Assembly: GCA_030040695.1 (NCBI GenBank) | Contig: JASHTE010000296.1 | Coordinates: 1 to 6,340, forward strand | Length of the DNA: 6,340 bases | Source: Vulcanimicrobiota bacterium | GTDB lineage: Bacteria; Vulcanimicrobiota; Vulcanimicrobiia; Vulcanimicrobiales; Vulcanimicrobiaceae | Direction: 5' to 3' | Shown: positions 1 through 6,340 of the stretch, piece by piece | Layout of the letters: each line of letters starts with the position of its first letter | Position numbering within the stretch: position 1 is the stretch's first letter | Notes under the pieces: generated by a model | What the model was told of the DNA's origin: nothing | The model's input: only the letters and a program-made list of their open reading frames with translations | Databases searched by the model: none | Program-made: the position numbers and the translations under genes

Positions 1-972
1 CAACAATTGACGCTTACCTCGCTCGGCGAAGTCCTCGGGCGTGACCTCGCAACGCTGAAGCGCAGCGCAATCGAGCATCTGACGCTCCCTGAGCTCAATG
101 GGGACGCCGCGACCGACGCGGCACTTGAGACGCTCGTGGACCGTCTCTGTCTCTCGCTAGCTCTTGCCAAGCCGATTGGCTTGGCGACGTGGTCCGAGCG
201 TGAGGCGCGCCGAGTCGGGCGCGCGGGGGTGAGCGATATGCTCTCCGCCGCGTCGCACGCGATCTCGGTTATGGCTGGAAGATTCCCGGTTGACCGTACG
301 CGGGTGCTGACGGCTCTCGATCTTCTTGCCGCCGAGGCCCAGCGGGCAGCGGCCGTGACCTCGACGCAACCGAAGGCGCCTGAGGTCGATCGGACGGTCG
401 ATGTGCTGCTGGCAATGCTTGCCGAGCGTGATGCGGCTACTGCAGCCCATTCAAAGGCAACCGCGGTGTGGGCGCGGCGACTCGCCACGAAGCTCGGGCT
501 CGACGCTGAGCGCGTCGACCTGGTAGAGCTTTGCTCGTTGCTGCACGACATCGGCAAAGTCGGTACGCCAGATTCAATTTTGCAGAAGCCCGGCCCGCTG
601 ACGGAGCCGGAGTGGGTGATCATGCGCCGCCATCCGGGAGCTGGGGCGAAAATGCTCTCCGAGATCCCTTCGCTGCGTCGCTGCGCCGCGATCGTTCGCG
701 CGCACCATGAACGTTTCGACGGCACGGGCTATCCCGACGGCCTGAGCGGCAACAAGATTCCTTACGAGGCACGTATCCTTGCCGTCGCCGACTCTTTCCA
801 CGCAATGGTAACGGAGCGCCCGTATCGCAGCGCGATCTCGCCACGCGACGCCCTCACGATTCTCGAGGAGGGCAAGTCAAGCTGGTGGGACCCCGAAATC
901 GTCGACGCCTTCGTCGGCATATTCGAACATCGTGCCCACGTCCCCAACGCCGAGCCTGCCGCCCTCGTCTAG
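1..972 (+). CDS. HD-GYP domain protein, predicted cyclic-di-GMP phosphodiesterase (5' end probably outside window)
   Basis: Predicted cytoplasmic metal-dependent hydrolase that linearises cyclic-di-GMP. The frame is open from base 1. The first possible start inside the window is a TTG at position 7, with only six bases before it, so the true start is probably upstream; residue numbers here count from that TTG. The HD-GYP domain covers about residues 125-310. It shows the signature elements in order: H148, the HD pair H180-D181 followed by IGK, H209 in RRHP, the HH pair H233-H234 in HHERFDGTGYP (GYP at 241-243), and D262 in AVAD. Residues 1-125 are Ala/Leu-rich and helical-looking, with no receiver, PAS or membrane segment that I recognise. 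Two positions depart from the usual consensus: H265 sits where the motif after VAD normally has Asp, and Ser follows RPYR where Lys is common. The ligand set otherwise looks intact, so catalysis is plausible but unproven. A two-component pair follows 70 bp downstream on the same strand. Confidence 0.92.
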   Translation, partial: QQLTLTSLGEVLGRDLATLKRSAIEHLTLPELNGDAATDAALETLVDRLCLSLALAKPIGLATWSEREARRVGRAGVSDMLSAASHAISVMAGRFPVDRTRVLTALDLLAAEAQRAAAVTSTQPKAPEVDRTVDVLLAMLAERDAATAAHSKATAVWARRLATKLGLDAERVDLVELCSLLHDIGKVGTPDSILQKPGPLTEPEWVIMRRHPGAGAKMLSEIPSLRRCAAIVRAHHERFDGTGYPDGLSGNKIPYEARILAVADSFHAMVTERPYRSAISPRDALTILEEGKSSWWDPEIVDAFVGIFEHRAHVPNAEPAALV

Positions 973-1042
973 CGCCGCGCTCGCTTGCCTGCACTAGGCG
1001 CCACAGCCCGGACACAGGGTTCGGCCGCAGGATGCAGCGTAG

Positions 1043-1729
1043 ATGCAAGGCGTGGCAAGCGCCCGTGTTGCGGTCGTCGATGACGATCGCCTAATTCGCG
1101 AGATGCTCGAGCTCGGTCTCGCGCGCGAAGGTTTTGAAGTCGCGACAGCCTCTGACGGGCAGGCTGCCCTCGATCTCGTCCGGCGTTTCGACCCGGAGGT
1201 AATCATCCTCGACATCATGATGCCGAAGATCGACGGCCTCGCGCTCCTGCCGATGCTGCGCGAGATCAGCCACGTTCCGATCCTCATGCTCACGGCAAAG
1301 GGTGGGTTGGAGGATAAAGTTCGTAGCCTCGGCGCCGGCGCCGACGACTATCTCGTGAAGCCCTTCGCGTTTGAGGAGCTGCTCGCTCGTCTGCACGCGA
1401 AACTACGGCGCCCGCAACTGATCGACGAGCGCGTCTTGAAATGGCGCGACCTCTCGGTCAATATGGACACGCGGCAAGTGCGCCGCGGGAAGGACCCCAT
1501 CGAGCTCACACATCGCGAATTTGATCTGCTTTCGGTCTTCATGCGAGAGCCACGCCGCGTCTTTAGCAAAGACCATCTCTTGGAGCTGGTTTGGGGGCAT
1601 GACTTCGAGGGTGGGCCGAACATCGTCGAGACGTACATTTCCTATCTTCGCGCCAAGATCGACCGCCCGGGCGAGCCTGGTTCCTTCATAAGAACCGTGC
1701 GCAGCGTCGGATACGGCCTCGCCCAATAG
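1043..1729 (+). CDS. OmpR/PhoB-family response regulator
   Basis: DNA-binding transcriptional regulator activated by phosphorylation, 228 residues, the usual length for the family. Residues 8-120 form the receiver domain: acidic pocket D13-D14-D15, phosphoacceptor D57 in ILDIMMPKIDG, the switch residue T84 and the invariant lysine K106 in LVKPF. Residues about 130-228 form the winged-helix effector domain, with a THREFDLL helix, a VWGHDF turn, a recognition helix from about N193 to R203 (NIVETYISYLR), and the closing RTVRSVGYGL wing. The ATG at 1043 is chosen because it places the receiver at the normal distance from the N-terminus. An AGGA at 1029-1032, ten bases upstream, could serve as a weak ribosome binding site; a GTG at 1052 is a shorter alternative. 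The histidine kinase begins eight bases after its stop, so the two are almost surely co-transcribed cognate partners. The DNA targets cannot be read from the sequence. Confidence 0.97.
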   Translation: MQGVASARVAVVDDDRLIREMLELGLAREGFEVATASDGQAALDLVRRFDPEVIILDIMMPKIDGLALLPMLREISHVPILMLTAKGGLEDKVRSLGAGADDYLVKPFAFEELLARLHAKLRRPQLIDERVLKWRDLSVNMDTRQVRRGKDPIELTHREFDLLSVFMREPRRVFSKDHLLELVWGHDFEGGPNIVETYISYLRAKIDRPGEPGSFIRTVRSVGYGLAQ

Positions 1730-1737
1730 CATCGAAC

Positions 1738-3165
1738 GTGTTCCGCCGCTCGATCGCCTCCCGCCTCACCTTTCTTTACGCTTCGATCGTAGCGGTCACG
1801 ATTTTGCTTGTCGTACTCGCCTCGTCGATTGCGCTTGTCGAGTACCTCAGCAGCTTCGAATCCGAGCTCATGATCGGCAAGCAGCAGCAGGCAAGTTTCA
1901 TCGCCCAGAGTTTTCACGATTCCGGCCTTCCGATTCAACAGGCGGCTCCGGTGATCGTGCAGCGGCTGAGTAGTCTTGGGACGCGTGTCGCCGTTTACGA
2001 CGAGCAAGGCTCGTTTGTCGCTGGCGACTCGACGCTCCACCCGCCGGCTCTCGACCGCATGCTTGCGCTCCATCTGCGCGTGCTCGAGATGGCAAATCCC
2101 GTGACACGCTTTCCACGCGCCTTTTTACTTCCAGCGGGAGCCGTGGGCGCGCCGCCGCCGTTCAGCGGCCGCGTCACTCCTCGCTCCGGTGTAGCGCCGA
2201 TCGAGGGCGGCTTCGTCGCGCTCGAGCTCTCCTTTCCACTGCTCCTCGCCTCGCTGATGCCGTATTGGATCGTCGTTATCGGGCTCGCGCTGGGGGCGAT
2301 CGCGATCGCTTGGTTCGGCGGACGTTTGGTCGCAACGCAGGCACTGCGTCCACTCAACGACGTCACCGACTCGTTGCGGATGCTCGCGAAGGGCGATTAC
2401 AATCGGCGCAGCTTCGTCATGGCGGGTGGCGATGAGATTGCGACGCTAACGGGCGCCTACAACGAAGCGGCCGCTGCGGTCGCCTCGGCGATGGACGAGC
2501 GCCGCTCGACTGAAGAGCGAATGCGGCTCTTCGTCGCAGAGGCGGGACACGAGCTGCGCACGCCGCTGACGGTGATCGGCGGTTACATCGACGTGCTCCG
2601 TCGCGGTGCGGTGGAAGAGGTAAAGATCGCGCGCCAGATTCTCGCCACGATGGCGCTCGAGAAAGAGCACATGCGTAGCCTGATCGATCGGCTCATGCGC
2701 CTTGCGCGGCTCGACTCGGAGGCGCAACCCAATCCCGAGACGATCGATGTAGCGGAGCTCCTCCGCTCCCAGTGTGAAGCGGCTCGCCGCTTCGACGAGG
2801 AGCGAGACGTGGATTACGCGGTCGACGGAGCCACGACGATCGAAGCCGATCGTGCCGAGATCGGCGAGGCGATATGGAACATCGTCGAAAATGCGTTGAA
2901 GTACGCACCCGATAGCCCGGTGCATCTGGAAGCGACGAGGAGCAACGGACAGACTGCGATTGCCGTTCGCGACGAAGGCCCTGGAATGTCGGAGCCCGAG
3001 CGCATCCATGCATTCGAGCGATTCTATCGCGGCGACCAGCGCGGCGAGATCGCCGGCTCCGGGCTCGGCCTTGCAATAGCAAAGCGTGCGATCGAGCGCG
3101 CGGGTGGTAGGATTGCGATCGACAGCGCGCCGGGGCGCGGGACGACCGTCACGATTACGCTGTAG
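1738..3165 (+). CDS. Two-TM sensor histidine kinase with HAMP domain
   Basis: Inner-membrane sensor kinase that autophosphorylates on histidine and passes phosphate to the regulator encoded just upstream; 475 residues. Order of parts: a short basic N-terminus (FRRS, then R9), TM1 at about 10-34, a periplasmic sensor of about 130 residues (38-166) with a Pro/Gly-rich stretch, TM2 at about 167-193, a HAMP domain at about 195-250 with conserved P205, a HisKA domain with H271 in the H-box HELRTPL, and an HATPase domain. The ATPase boxes are all visible: N-box N381 and N385, G1 box DEGPGM at 412-417, F-box FERFYRGD, and G2 box GSGLGL at 440-445. Both kinase and phosphotransfer functions therefore look intact. 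The start is GTG eight bases after the regulator's stop; I see no clear Shine-Dalgarno sequence, so translation may be coupled to the upstream gene. The periplasmic domain matches no sensor fold I recognise, so the stimulus is unknown. Confidence 0.97.
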   Translation: MFRRSIASRLTFLYASIVAVTILLVVLASSIALVEYLSSFESELMIGKQQQASFIAQSFHDSGLPIQQAAPVIVQRLSSLGTRVAVYDEQGSFVAGDSTLHPPALDRMLALHLRVLEMANPVTRFPRAFLLPAGAVGAPPPFSGRVTPRSGVAPIEGGFVALELSFPLLLASLMPYWIVVIGLALGAIAIAWFGGRLVATQALRPLNDVTDSLRMLAKGDYNRRSFVMAGGDEIATLTGAYNEAAAAVASAMDERRSTEERMRLFVAEAGHELRTPLTVIGGYIDVLRRGAVEEVKIARQILATMALEKEHMRSLIDRLMRLARLDSEAQPNPETIDVAELLRSQCEAARRFDEERDVDYAVDGATTIEADRAEIGEAIWNIVENALKYAPDSPVHLEATRSNGQTAIAVRDEGPGMSEPERIHAFERFYRGDQRGEIAGSGLGLAIAKRAIERAGGRIAIDSAPGRGTTVTITL

Positions 3166-3214
3166 ACGGCGGCGGTATCTCAGGCACCATTGAGGCAGGT
3201 CCGGCACAATTGCG

Positions 3215-6200
3215 ATGCACGTGAAACGCCGGCTCCTCTTCTGTTCGCTTATGGCGGCGGCCCTGTGGCCGCTTTGCGCCGTTGCACAGCAGAGCGACAC
3301 GGGCTCGATTCGCATCGTCGTGACGGATACGTCGACAAAGGCTCCGATCGAACTCGCGCGCGTCCTGCTCTCCGGACCCGTGATCACGAGCGAGCTGACC
3401 GGACGTAACGGAGAGGTACTCTTCACCGACGTCCCCGACGGTATCTATCGCGCGCGCGTCGTCAAGGGTGGCTACGAAGCGGTGACCTCCGAGCAGTTCG
3501 AGATCATCGAGGGCAATGCGGTCGAGGTGAGCGTCGGCCTCGCGCAGTTCTCGGGGCTCAAGGTCATCGGCCACGTCACCGTCCACTCTTCGATGGTCGT
3601 CTCCGCCGATACGATCAACGAGAACTCGGCGCAGCGGATCCTCTCGAGCGATCTCGCCGACGCATTGAACAAACTTTCGGGCGTTACCGTCTCGACCTCG
3701 AGCGACGACAGCGACGCAACACAAACGATTTCGCTCGAAGGCCAAGATCCGACGCAGACGCAGCTGACCCTCGACGGAATTCCGCTGAACGCACCGGGCA
3801 CTGCAGGGAACCTGCGTGGCTTCGCGACCGATCTCTTTACCGGCGCCTCCGTTCGGTTTGGGGCGCAGGCCGGAGCGCTCGCCGGGAGCGTGAACTTTAC
3901 GACCCTCGAGCCGACGTTGAGCTGGCTCTCTTACGGGTCGCTCGCCCTCGGATCGTACGGCAGGTACAACTACTCGGCGGCCGAGACGGGATCGCTGGGA
4001 AAGCTTGGTGTCGCAGTTGAGGTCGTCGATCGTAACACGCCGAGCCTTGTCGACGGCGACTACTATCTCGACTCGAGCGGCTTAGCCTACGTGCACAACG
4101 GCGACAACTCAACGGGCGGCGAGCTCGTCAAGCTCCACTACGACCTGAGCGATACGCAGACCCTCGTCGCGACATTCATGGGCTCGACGGTCGACACGAA
4201 CCTCGTCTGCCTTCGCTACAACTATGGCGGTATGCCGTGCGGTTACGGTCCGAACAACGGTAGCCAGAATAGGTTCGATCTCTACTCGCTTACCGATGAC
4301 GCGCTCGTCGGCGACACGACGATCCAAGCATCCCTGTACGGGATGGATACGACGAGCCTCAACGACGAGCTCAACCGGTACGTGGGAGGCGTACCGAGCC
4401 CGAACGGCTCCCAGTCGAACAGCGGGACGAACGGTTTCATGATCAACGCGACGCTGCCGTCGCGCGAGCGCCACACGATTGGGATCGAATTGTACGACAC
4501 CGTGACGCACCAGGTGAGCACGGCCCTCGTGCCGGAGTCGATTCCGTACTACAGCGGCGCCGCGCAGTCGTCGTACGGCGCGCTTCAGATCACCGACACG
4601 ATTCACTCCAACGACAGGCTCACGCTGAGTGAGAGCCTCGGCTTGACGCACACGTCGAACGCGCCGGCGAGCGCGCTCGGAACGACCGCCTTGAGCTGGC
4701 ATCCGAATACGCACGACACCTATTCGGTGCAGTACTCACTGGGCGGCAGCTCCGCAGGGGGATTGCGGCAGACGCAGCTCACCGACCCTGCCTCGCTGCG
4801 CTTCGATTGCTACGGCAACGTTGCGTACGGCAGCGCGCCCGGGGCACAGCCGGGGGCGAGCAACAACAGCTCGGAGCGCATCAACTACACGCACACGATC
4901 TTCGGCGGCGACATCGCGCTCTCGCTCTACCGCACTGTCGAAAACAACGTGGTCCTGCCGGTCGACGTGAACGGTTCCGTGCTTCAAGCCGCGGGTATCC
5001 TACCGGCAGACTATGCCTCGCTCGTTCAGCCGATTTGGGACTCTACTGCGGGGTGCGGCGCACCTGCCGGAACGCCGTTCAGCCCGACGCAGCTGTACTT
5101 CAGCACGGCAATTGCCGGAACGGAGCGCGTCTACCAGGGCGCTGAGCTGACCTCGTTCTTCACATTCGGCAGCCTCATCGTCGAGCCATACTATAATATC
5201 ACCGGCGCGGTGATGTACTCGGGTAGCCCGTTCGTCAACAATCCGTACTCGTTCGTCATTCCGGGGCAGCAGATTGCAAACACGCCGCTCCACAAGGCAG
5301 GAATCACGTTCGATTACAAGGCGCCCCACTCAGCGGTCGAATATCTCTGGGACGCGCAATATACCTCGATCAACAACGCCAACAACCTGCCGTCGTACCT
5401 GACGTTTGACGGAGGCGCGAGTGCGCAGCTCCAGCACGGCGTCCTGACGGTCGTCGCGGAGAACATCACCGATTCGTACGGCGGCGTCTTCACGAGCCCC
5501 GAGTGGGAAGTACCGTACACGACGGTCGGCGGTGTCATCATCAAGAACCTTGCGCGCCCACTGACTCCGCGCGAGTATCAGGTCACCTATACGGTACGAT
5601 TCGGCCAAGGAGCGCAGCTCTTGCAGCGTAGCGGCCCGGTGACGACCCAGGAACATCATGGTGGTGGAGGCCAGGGTGGAGAGGGCGGCGGGCCGATGTT
5701 CTTCGGACCGGGGGGACCGCCGCCCGGCGCGGGGCCGCCGGGAGGTAACGGCGGAGGTTTCCGCCAGTTACTGCAGCCGCTGCCGACGACGCCTCCGACG
5801 CAGCCGTTCGCCGTGAGCAACGATCCGCAAACGTGCAGTGCAAGCAACGCAAGCTACGCGCAGACGCTCTCGACTGTGCTCGTCGCCTTCACCGCGCGCA
5901 TCGAGGCGGCGAAGACCGCCGCCGGATATCCGGCGACGATGACGACGCCGGAGCTCGCCGATGCGACGATTACCTATCACAGCCTCGGGTCTACGTACGC
6001 GCTAACGATCACGCCGAAGACGGGCCATCCGATGCGCGGCATCATCGGCTGCTTGACGATGCACGTCGCGCGCGCCGCCGACGTAGCGACCTTCCACCTC
6101 TACGAGCCGCAGAACACGGTCTTCTTTGTGCCGCAGCTCGAGTTCATGCCGGCGGTCGGGCTCTACGTCGTCTTCCGCCAGCAGCAGGAAGGGCAAGAGA

Positions 6201-6340
6201 GCTTCCGCGTCTACGTGCTTCCGTCCGCACCGCCGAAAACACCATTTGAGGTGCGCAGTGGCGGCGCGTGCACCGGCGACCTCTACAACACCGCGGTGCA
6301 GATGCTCGGCGAGCTGCGCGCTTACTTCACGAGCGGCACG
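3215..6340 (+). CDS. TonB-dependent outer-membrane receptor with C-terminal extension (3' end outside window)
   Basis: Predicted TonB-energised outer-membrane transporter; substrate unknown. The frame is open for 1042 codons to the last base, so the stop lies outside. Order of parts: signal peptide 1-24 (basic HVKRR, hydrophobic core, cleavage after AVA); a carboxypeptidase-regulatory-like beta domain at about 29-110 (GSIRIVVTD, then NGEVLFTDVPDGIYRARV); a linker at 111-125 that may hold the TonB-interaction segment; a plug at about 130-233 (DALNKLSGVTVS, LTLDGIPLN, AGALAGSVNF); and a barrel at about 235-796 of alternating aromatic strands and Asn/Gly/Ser-rich loops. The closing strand appears to be YQVTYTVRF, ending at F796. 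The chain then continues through a Gly/Pro-rich hinge into a further domain. Two loop cysteines, C332 and C342, could pair, as could C532 and C614. Start: ATG at 3215, or GTG at 3221, which would give an equally good signal peptide beginning MKRRLLF; only a distant weak GAGG/AGGT lies upstream. It follows the histidine kinase gene by 49 bp. Confidence 0.9.
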   Translation, partial: MHVKRRLLFCSLMAAALWPLCAVAQQSDTGSIRIVVTDTSTKAPIELARVLLSGPVITSELTGRNGEVLFTDVPDGIYRARVVKGGYEAVTSEQFEIIEGNAVEVSVGLAQFSGLKVIGHVTVHSSMVVSADTINENSAQRILSSDLADALNKLSGVTVSTSSDDSDATQTISLEGQDPTQTQLTLDGIPLNAPGTAGNLRGFATDLFTGASVRFGAQAGALAGSVNFTTLEPTLSWLSYGSLALGSYGRYNYSAAETGSLGKLGVAVEVVDRNTPSLVDGDYYLDSSGLAYVHNGDNSTGGELVKLHYDLSDTQTLVATFMGSTVDTNLVCLRYNYGGMPCGYGPNNGSQNRFDLYSLTDDALVGDTTIQASLYGMDTTSLNDELNRYVGGVPSPNGSQSNSGTNGFMINATLPSRERHTIGIELYDTVTHQVSTALVPESIPYYSGAAQSSYGALQITDTIHSNDRLTLSESLGLTHTSNAPASALGTTALSWHPNTHDTYSVQYSLGGSSAGGLRQTQLTDPASLRFDCYGNVAYGSAPGAQPGASNNSSERINYTHTIFGGDIALSLYRTVENNVVLPVDVNGSVLQAAGILPADYASLVQPIWDSTAGCGAPAGTPFSPTQLYFSTAIAGTERVYQGAELTSFFTFGSLIVEPYYNITGAVMYSGSPFVNNPYSFVIPGQQIANTPLHKAGITFDYKAPHSAVEYLWDAQYTSINNANNLPSYLTFDGGASAQLQHGVLTVVAENITDSYGGVFTSPEWEVPYTTVGGVIIKNLARPLTPREYQVTYTVRFGQGAQLLQRSGPVTTQEHHGGGGQGGEGGGPMFFGPGGPPPGAGPPGGNGGGFRQLLQPLPTTPPTQPFAVSNDPQTCSASNASYAQTLSTVLVAFTARIEAAKTAAGYPATMTTPELADATITYHSLGSTYALTITPKTGHPMRGIIGCLTMHVARAADVATFHLYEPQNTVFFVPQLEFMPAVGLYVVFRQQQEGQESFRVYVLPSAPPKTPFEVRSGGACTGDLYNTAVQMLGELRAYFTSGT
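5654..5761 (+). other. Gly/Pro-rich low-complexity hinge within the TonB-dependent receptor
   Basis: Codons 814-849 of the receptor encode a run dominated by glycine and proline, starting with HHGGGGQGG and passing through GPGGPPPGAGPPGG to NGGGF. The composition is typical of a flexible or extended interdomain linker. It starts about 17 residues after the presumed last barrel strand. The reading frame stays open through it, with G/C-rich third positions typical of the rest of the gene, which argues for a translated linker rather than a frameshift artefact. Confidence 0.8.
5807..6340 (+). other. Unrecognised C-terminal domain appended to the receptor (incomplete)
   Basis: Codons 865-1042 and beyond encode a region that I cannot assign to a family. 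It begins with a cysteine (C874) and an amphipathic helix-like stretch (residues about 881-903, rich in Ala/Thr/Val). Alternating strand-like segments follow: ATITYHSLGSTYALTITPK, GIIGCLTMHV, ATFHLYEP, VFFVPQLEF, VGLYVVFRQ and SFRVYVLP. It then has a PSAPPKTP spacer and a GGACTGDLYNTAVQMLGELR helix-like segment. Cysteines at 874, 946 and 1019 would allow a disulfide in an oxidising periplasm. No transmembrane helix is seen. By barrel topology the C-terminus of such receptors faces the periplasm, so this part is inferred to be periplasmic. The window cuts it before a stop. Confidence 0.6.

Noticed and set aside
987..999. Small inverted repeat GCCT-5-AGGC between the HD-GYP gene and the regulator
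   Set aside because: The stem is only four base pairs and there is no following T-run, so it does not support a terminator or operator call.
2296..2309. Two overlapping GCGATCGC palindromes
   Set aside because: They fall in codons for the kinase's second membrane segment (Ala-Ile repeats), and a single instance gives no evidence of an enriched genomic motif or a regulatory role.
3166..3214. Search for a promoter or terminator between kinase and receptor
   Set aside because: No convincing -35/-10 pair and no stable hairpin with a T-run were found; only a four-base stem and short repeats of AGGCA are present.
2446..3426. Long minus-strand open frame (326 codons) opposite the kinase and the receptor start
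   Set aside because: It lies antisense to unmistakable kinase motifs, crosses a gene boundary, is Arg/Ser/Ala-rich with no recognisable domain, and is the expected mirror of high-GC coding sequence.
3155..3745. Minus-strand open frame (196 codons) across the kinase-receptor junction
   Set aside because: Asp/Arg-rich with no domain, antisense to the signal peptide and plug of the receptor; a compositional artefact.
4109..4714. Minus-strand open frame (201 codons) opposite the receptor barrel
   Set aside because: Arg/Val-rich composition, no motif, and full overlap with the intact receptor frame; a shadow of GC-skewed codons.
5833..6249. Plus-strand 138-codon frame within the receptor's C-terminal extension
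   Set aside because: It is in a different frame from the receptor, very Arg-rich and without motifs, while the receptor frame stays open throughout with the expected codon style. I treated the receptor frame as the real one.

Overview
The window reads as a compact, fully co-oriented (+ strand) stretch of chromosome from a high-GC diderm bacterium. The diderm assignment rests on a TonB-dependent outer-membrane receptor with a cleavable signal peptide. The receptor combines an N-terminal carboxypeptidase-regulatory-like domain with a plug and a barrel, an architecture common in Acidobacteriota, Bacteroidota and Eremiobacterota/Vulcanimicrobiota (WPS-2)-type genomes. The high GC and general protein style lean towards the last of these or Acidobacteriota. 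This placement is an impression from composition, not a demonstrated assignment.

Layout: (1) Positions 1-972 hold the C-terminal part, or nearly all, of an HD-GYP domain protein, a predicted cyclic-di-GMP phosphodiesterase with an unrecognised helical N-terminal region. (2) After a 70-bp gap, 1043-1729 encodes an OmpR/PhoB-type response regulator. (3) Eight bases later, 1738-3165 encodes its partner, a two-TM HAMP sensor histidine kinase. (4) After 49 bp, a very long open frame starts at 3215 and runs off the right edge (1042 codons without a stop). It encodes a TonB-dependent receptor. There is no gene-free stretch over 100 bp, and no RNA genes, mobile elements, CRISPR arrays or convincing terminators were seen.

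How they may work together: the histidine kinase and response regulator form a standard envelope-sensing phosphorelay. Tight spacing and shared orientation suggest that the receptor lies downstream in the same transcript or is a regulatory target, and that the HD-GYP enzyme may add a second-messenger layer. Only the kinase-regulator pairing is strong; the rest is inference from order.

The most unusual element is the receptor's C-terminus. The barrel appears to end at a canonical closing strand near residue 796. The frame then continues through a Gly/Pro-rich hinge into at least about 178 residues of an unrecognised, cysteine-containing soluble-looking domain that is cut by the window edge. 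A TonB-dependent receptor normally ends at the closing strand, so this looks like an appended, probably periplasmic, module.
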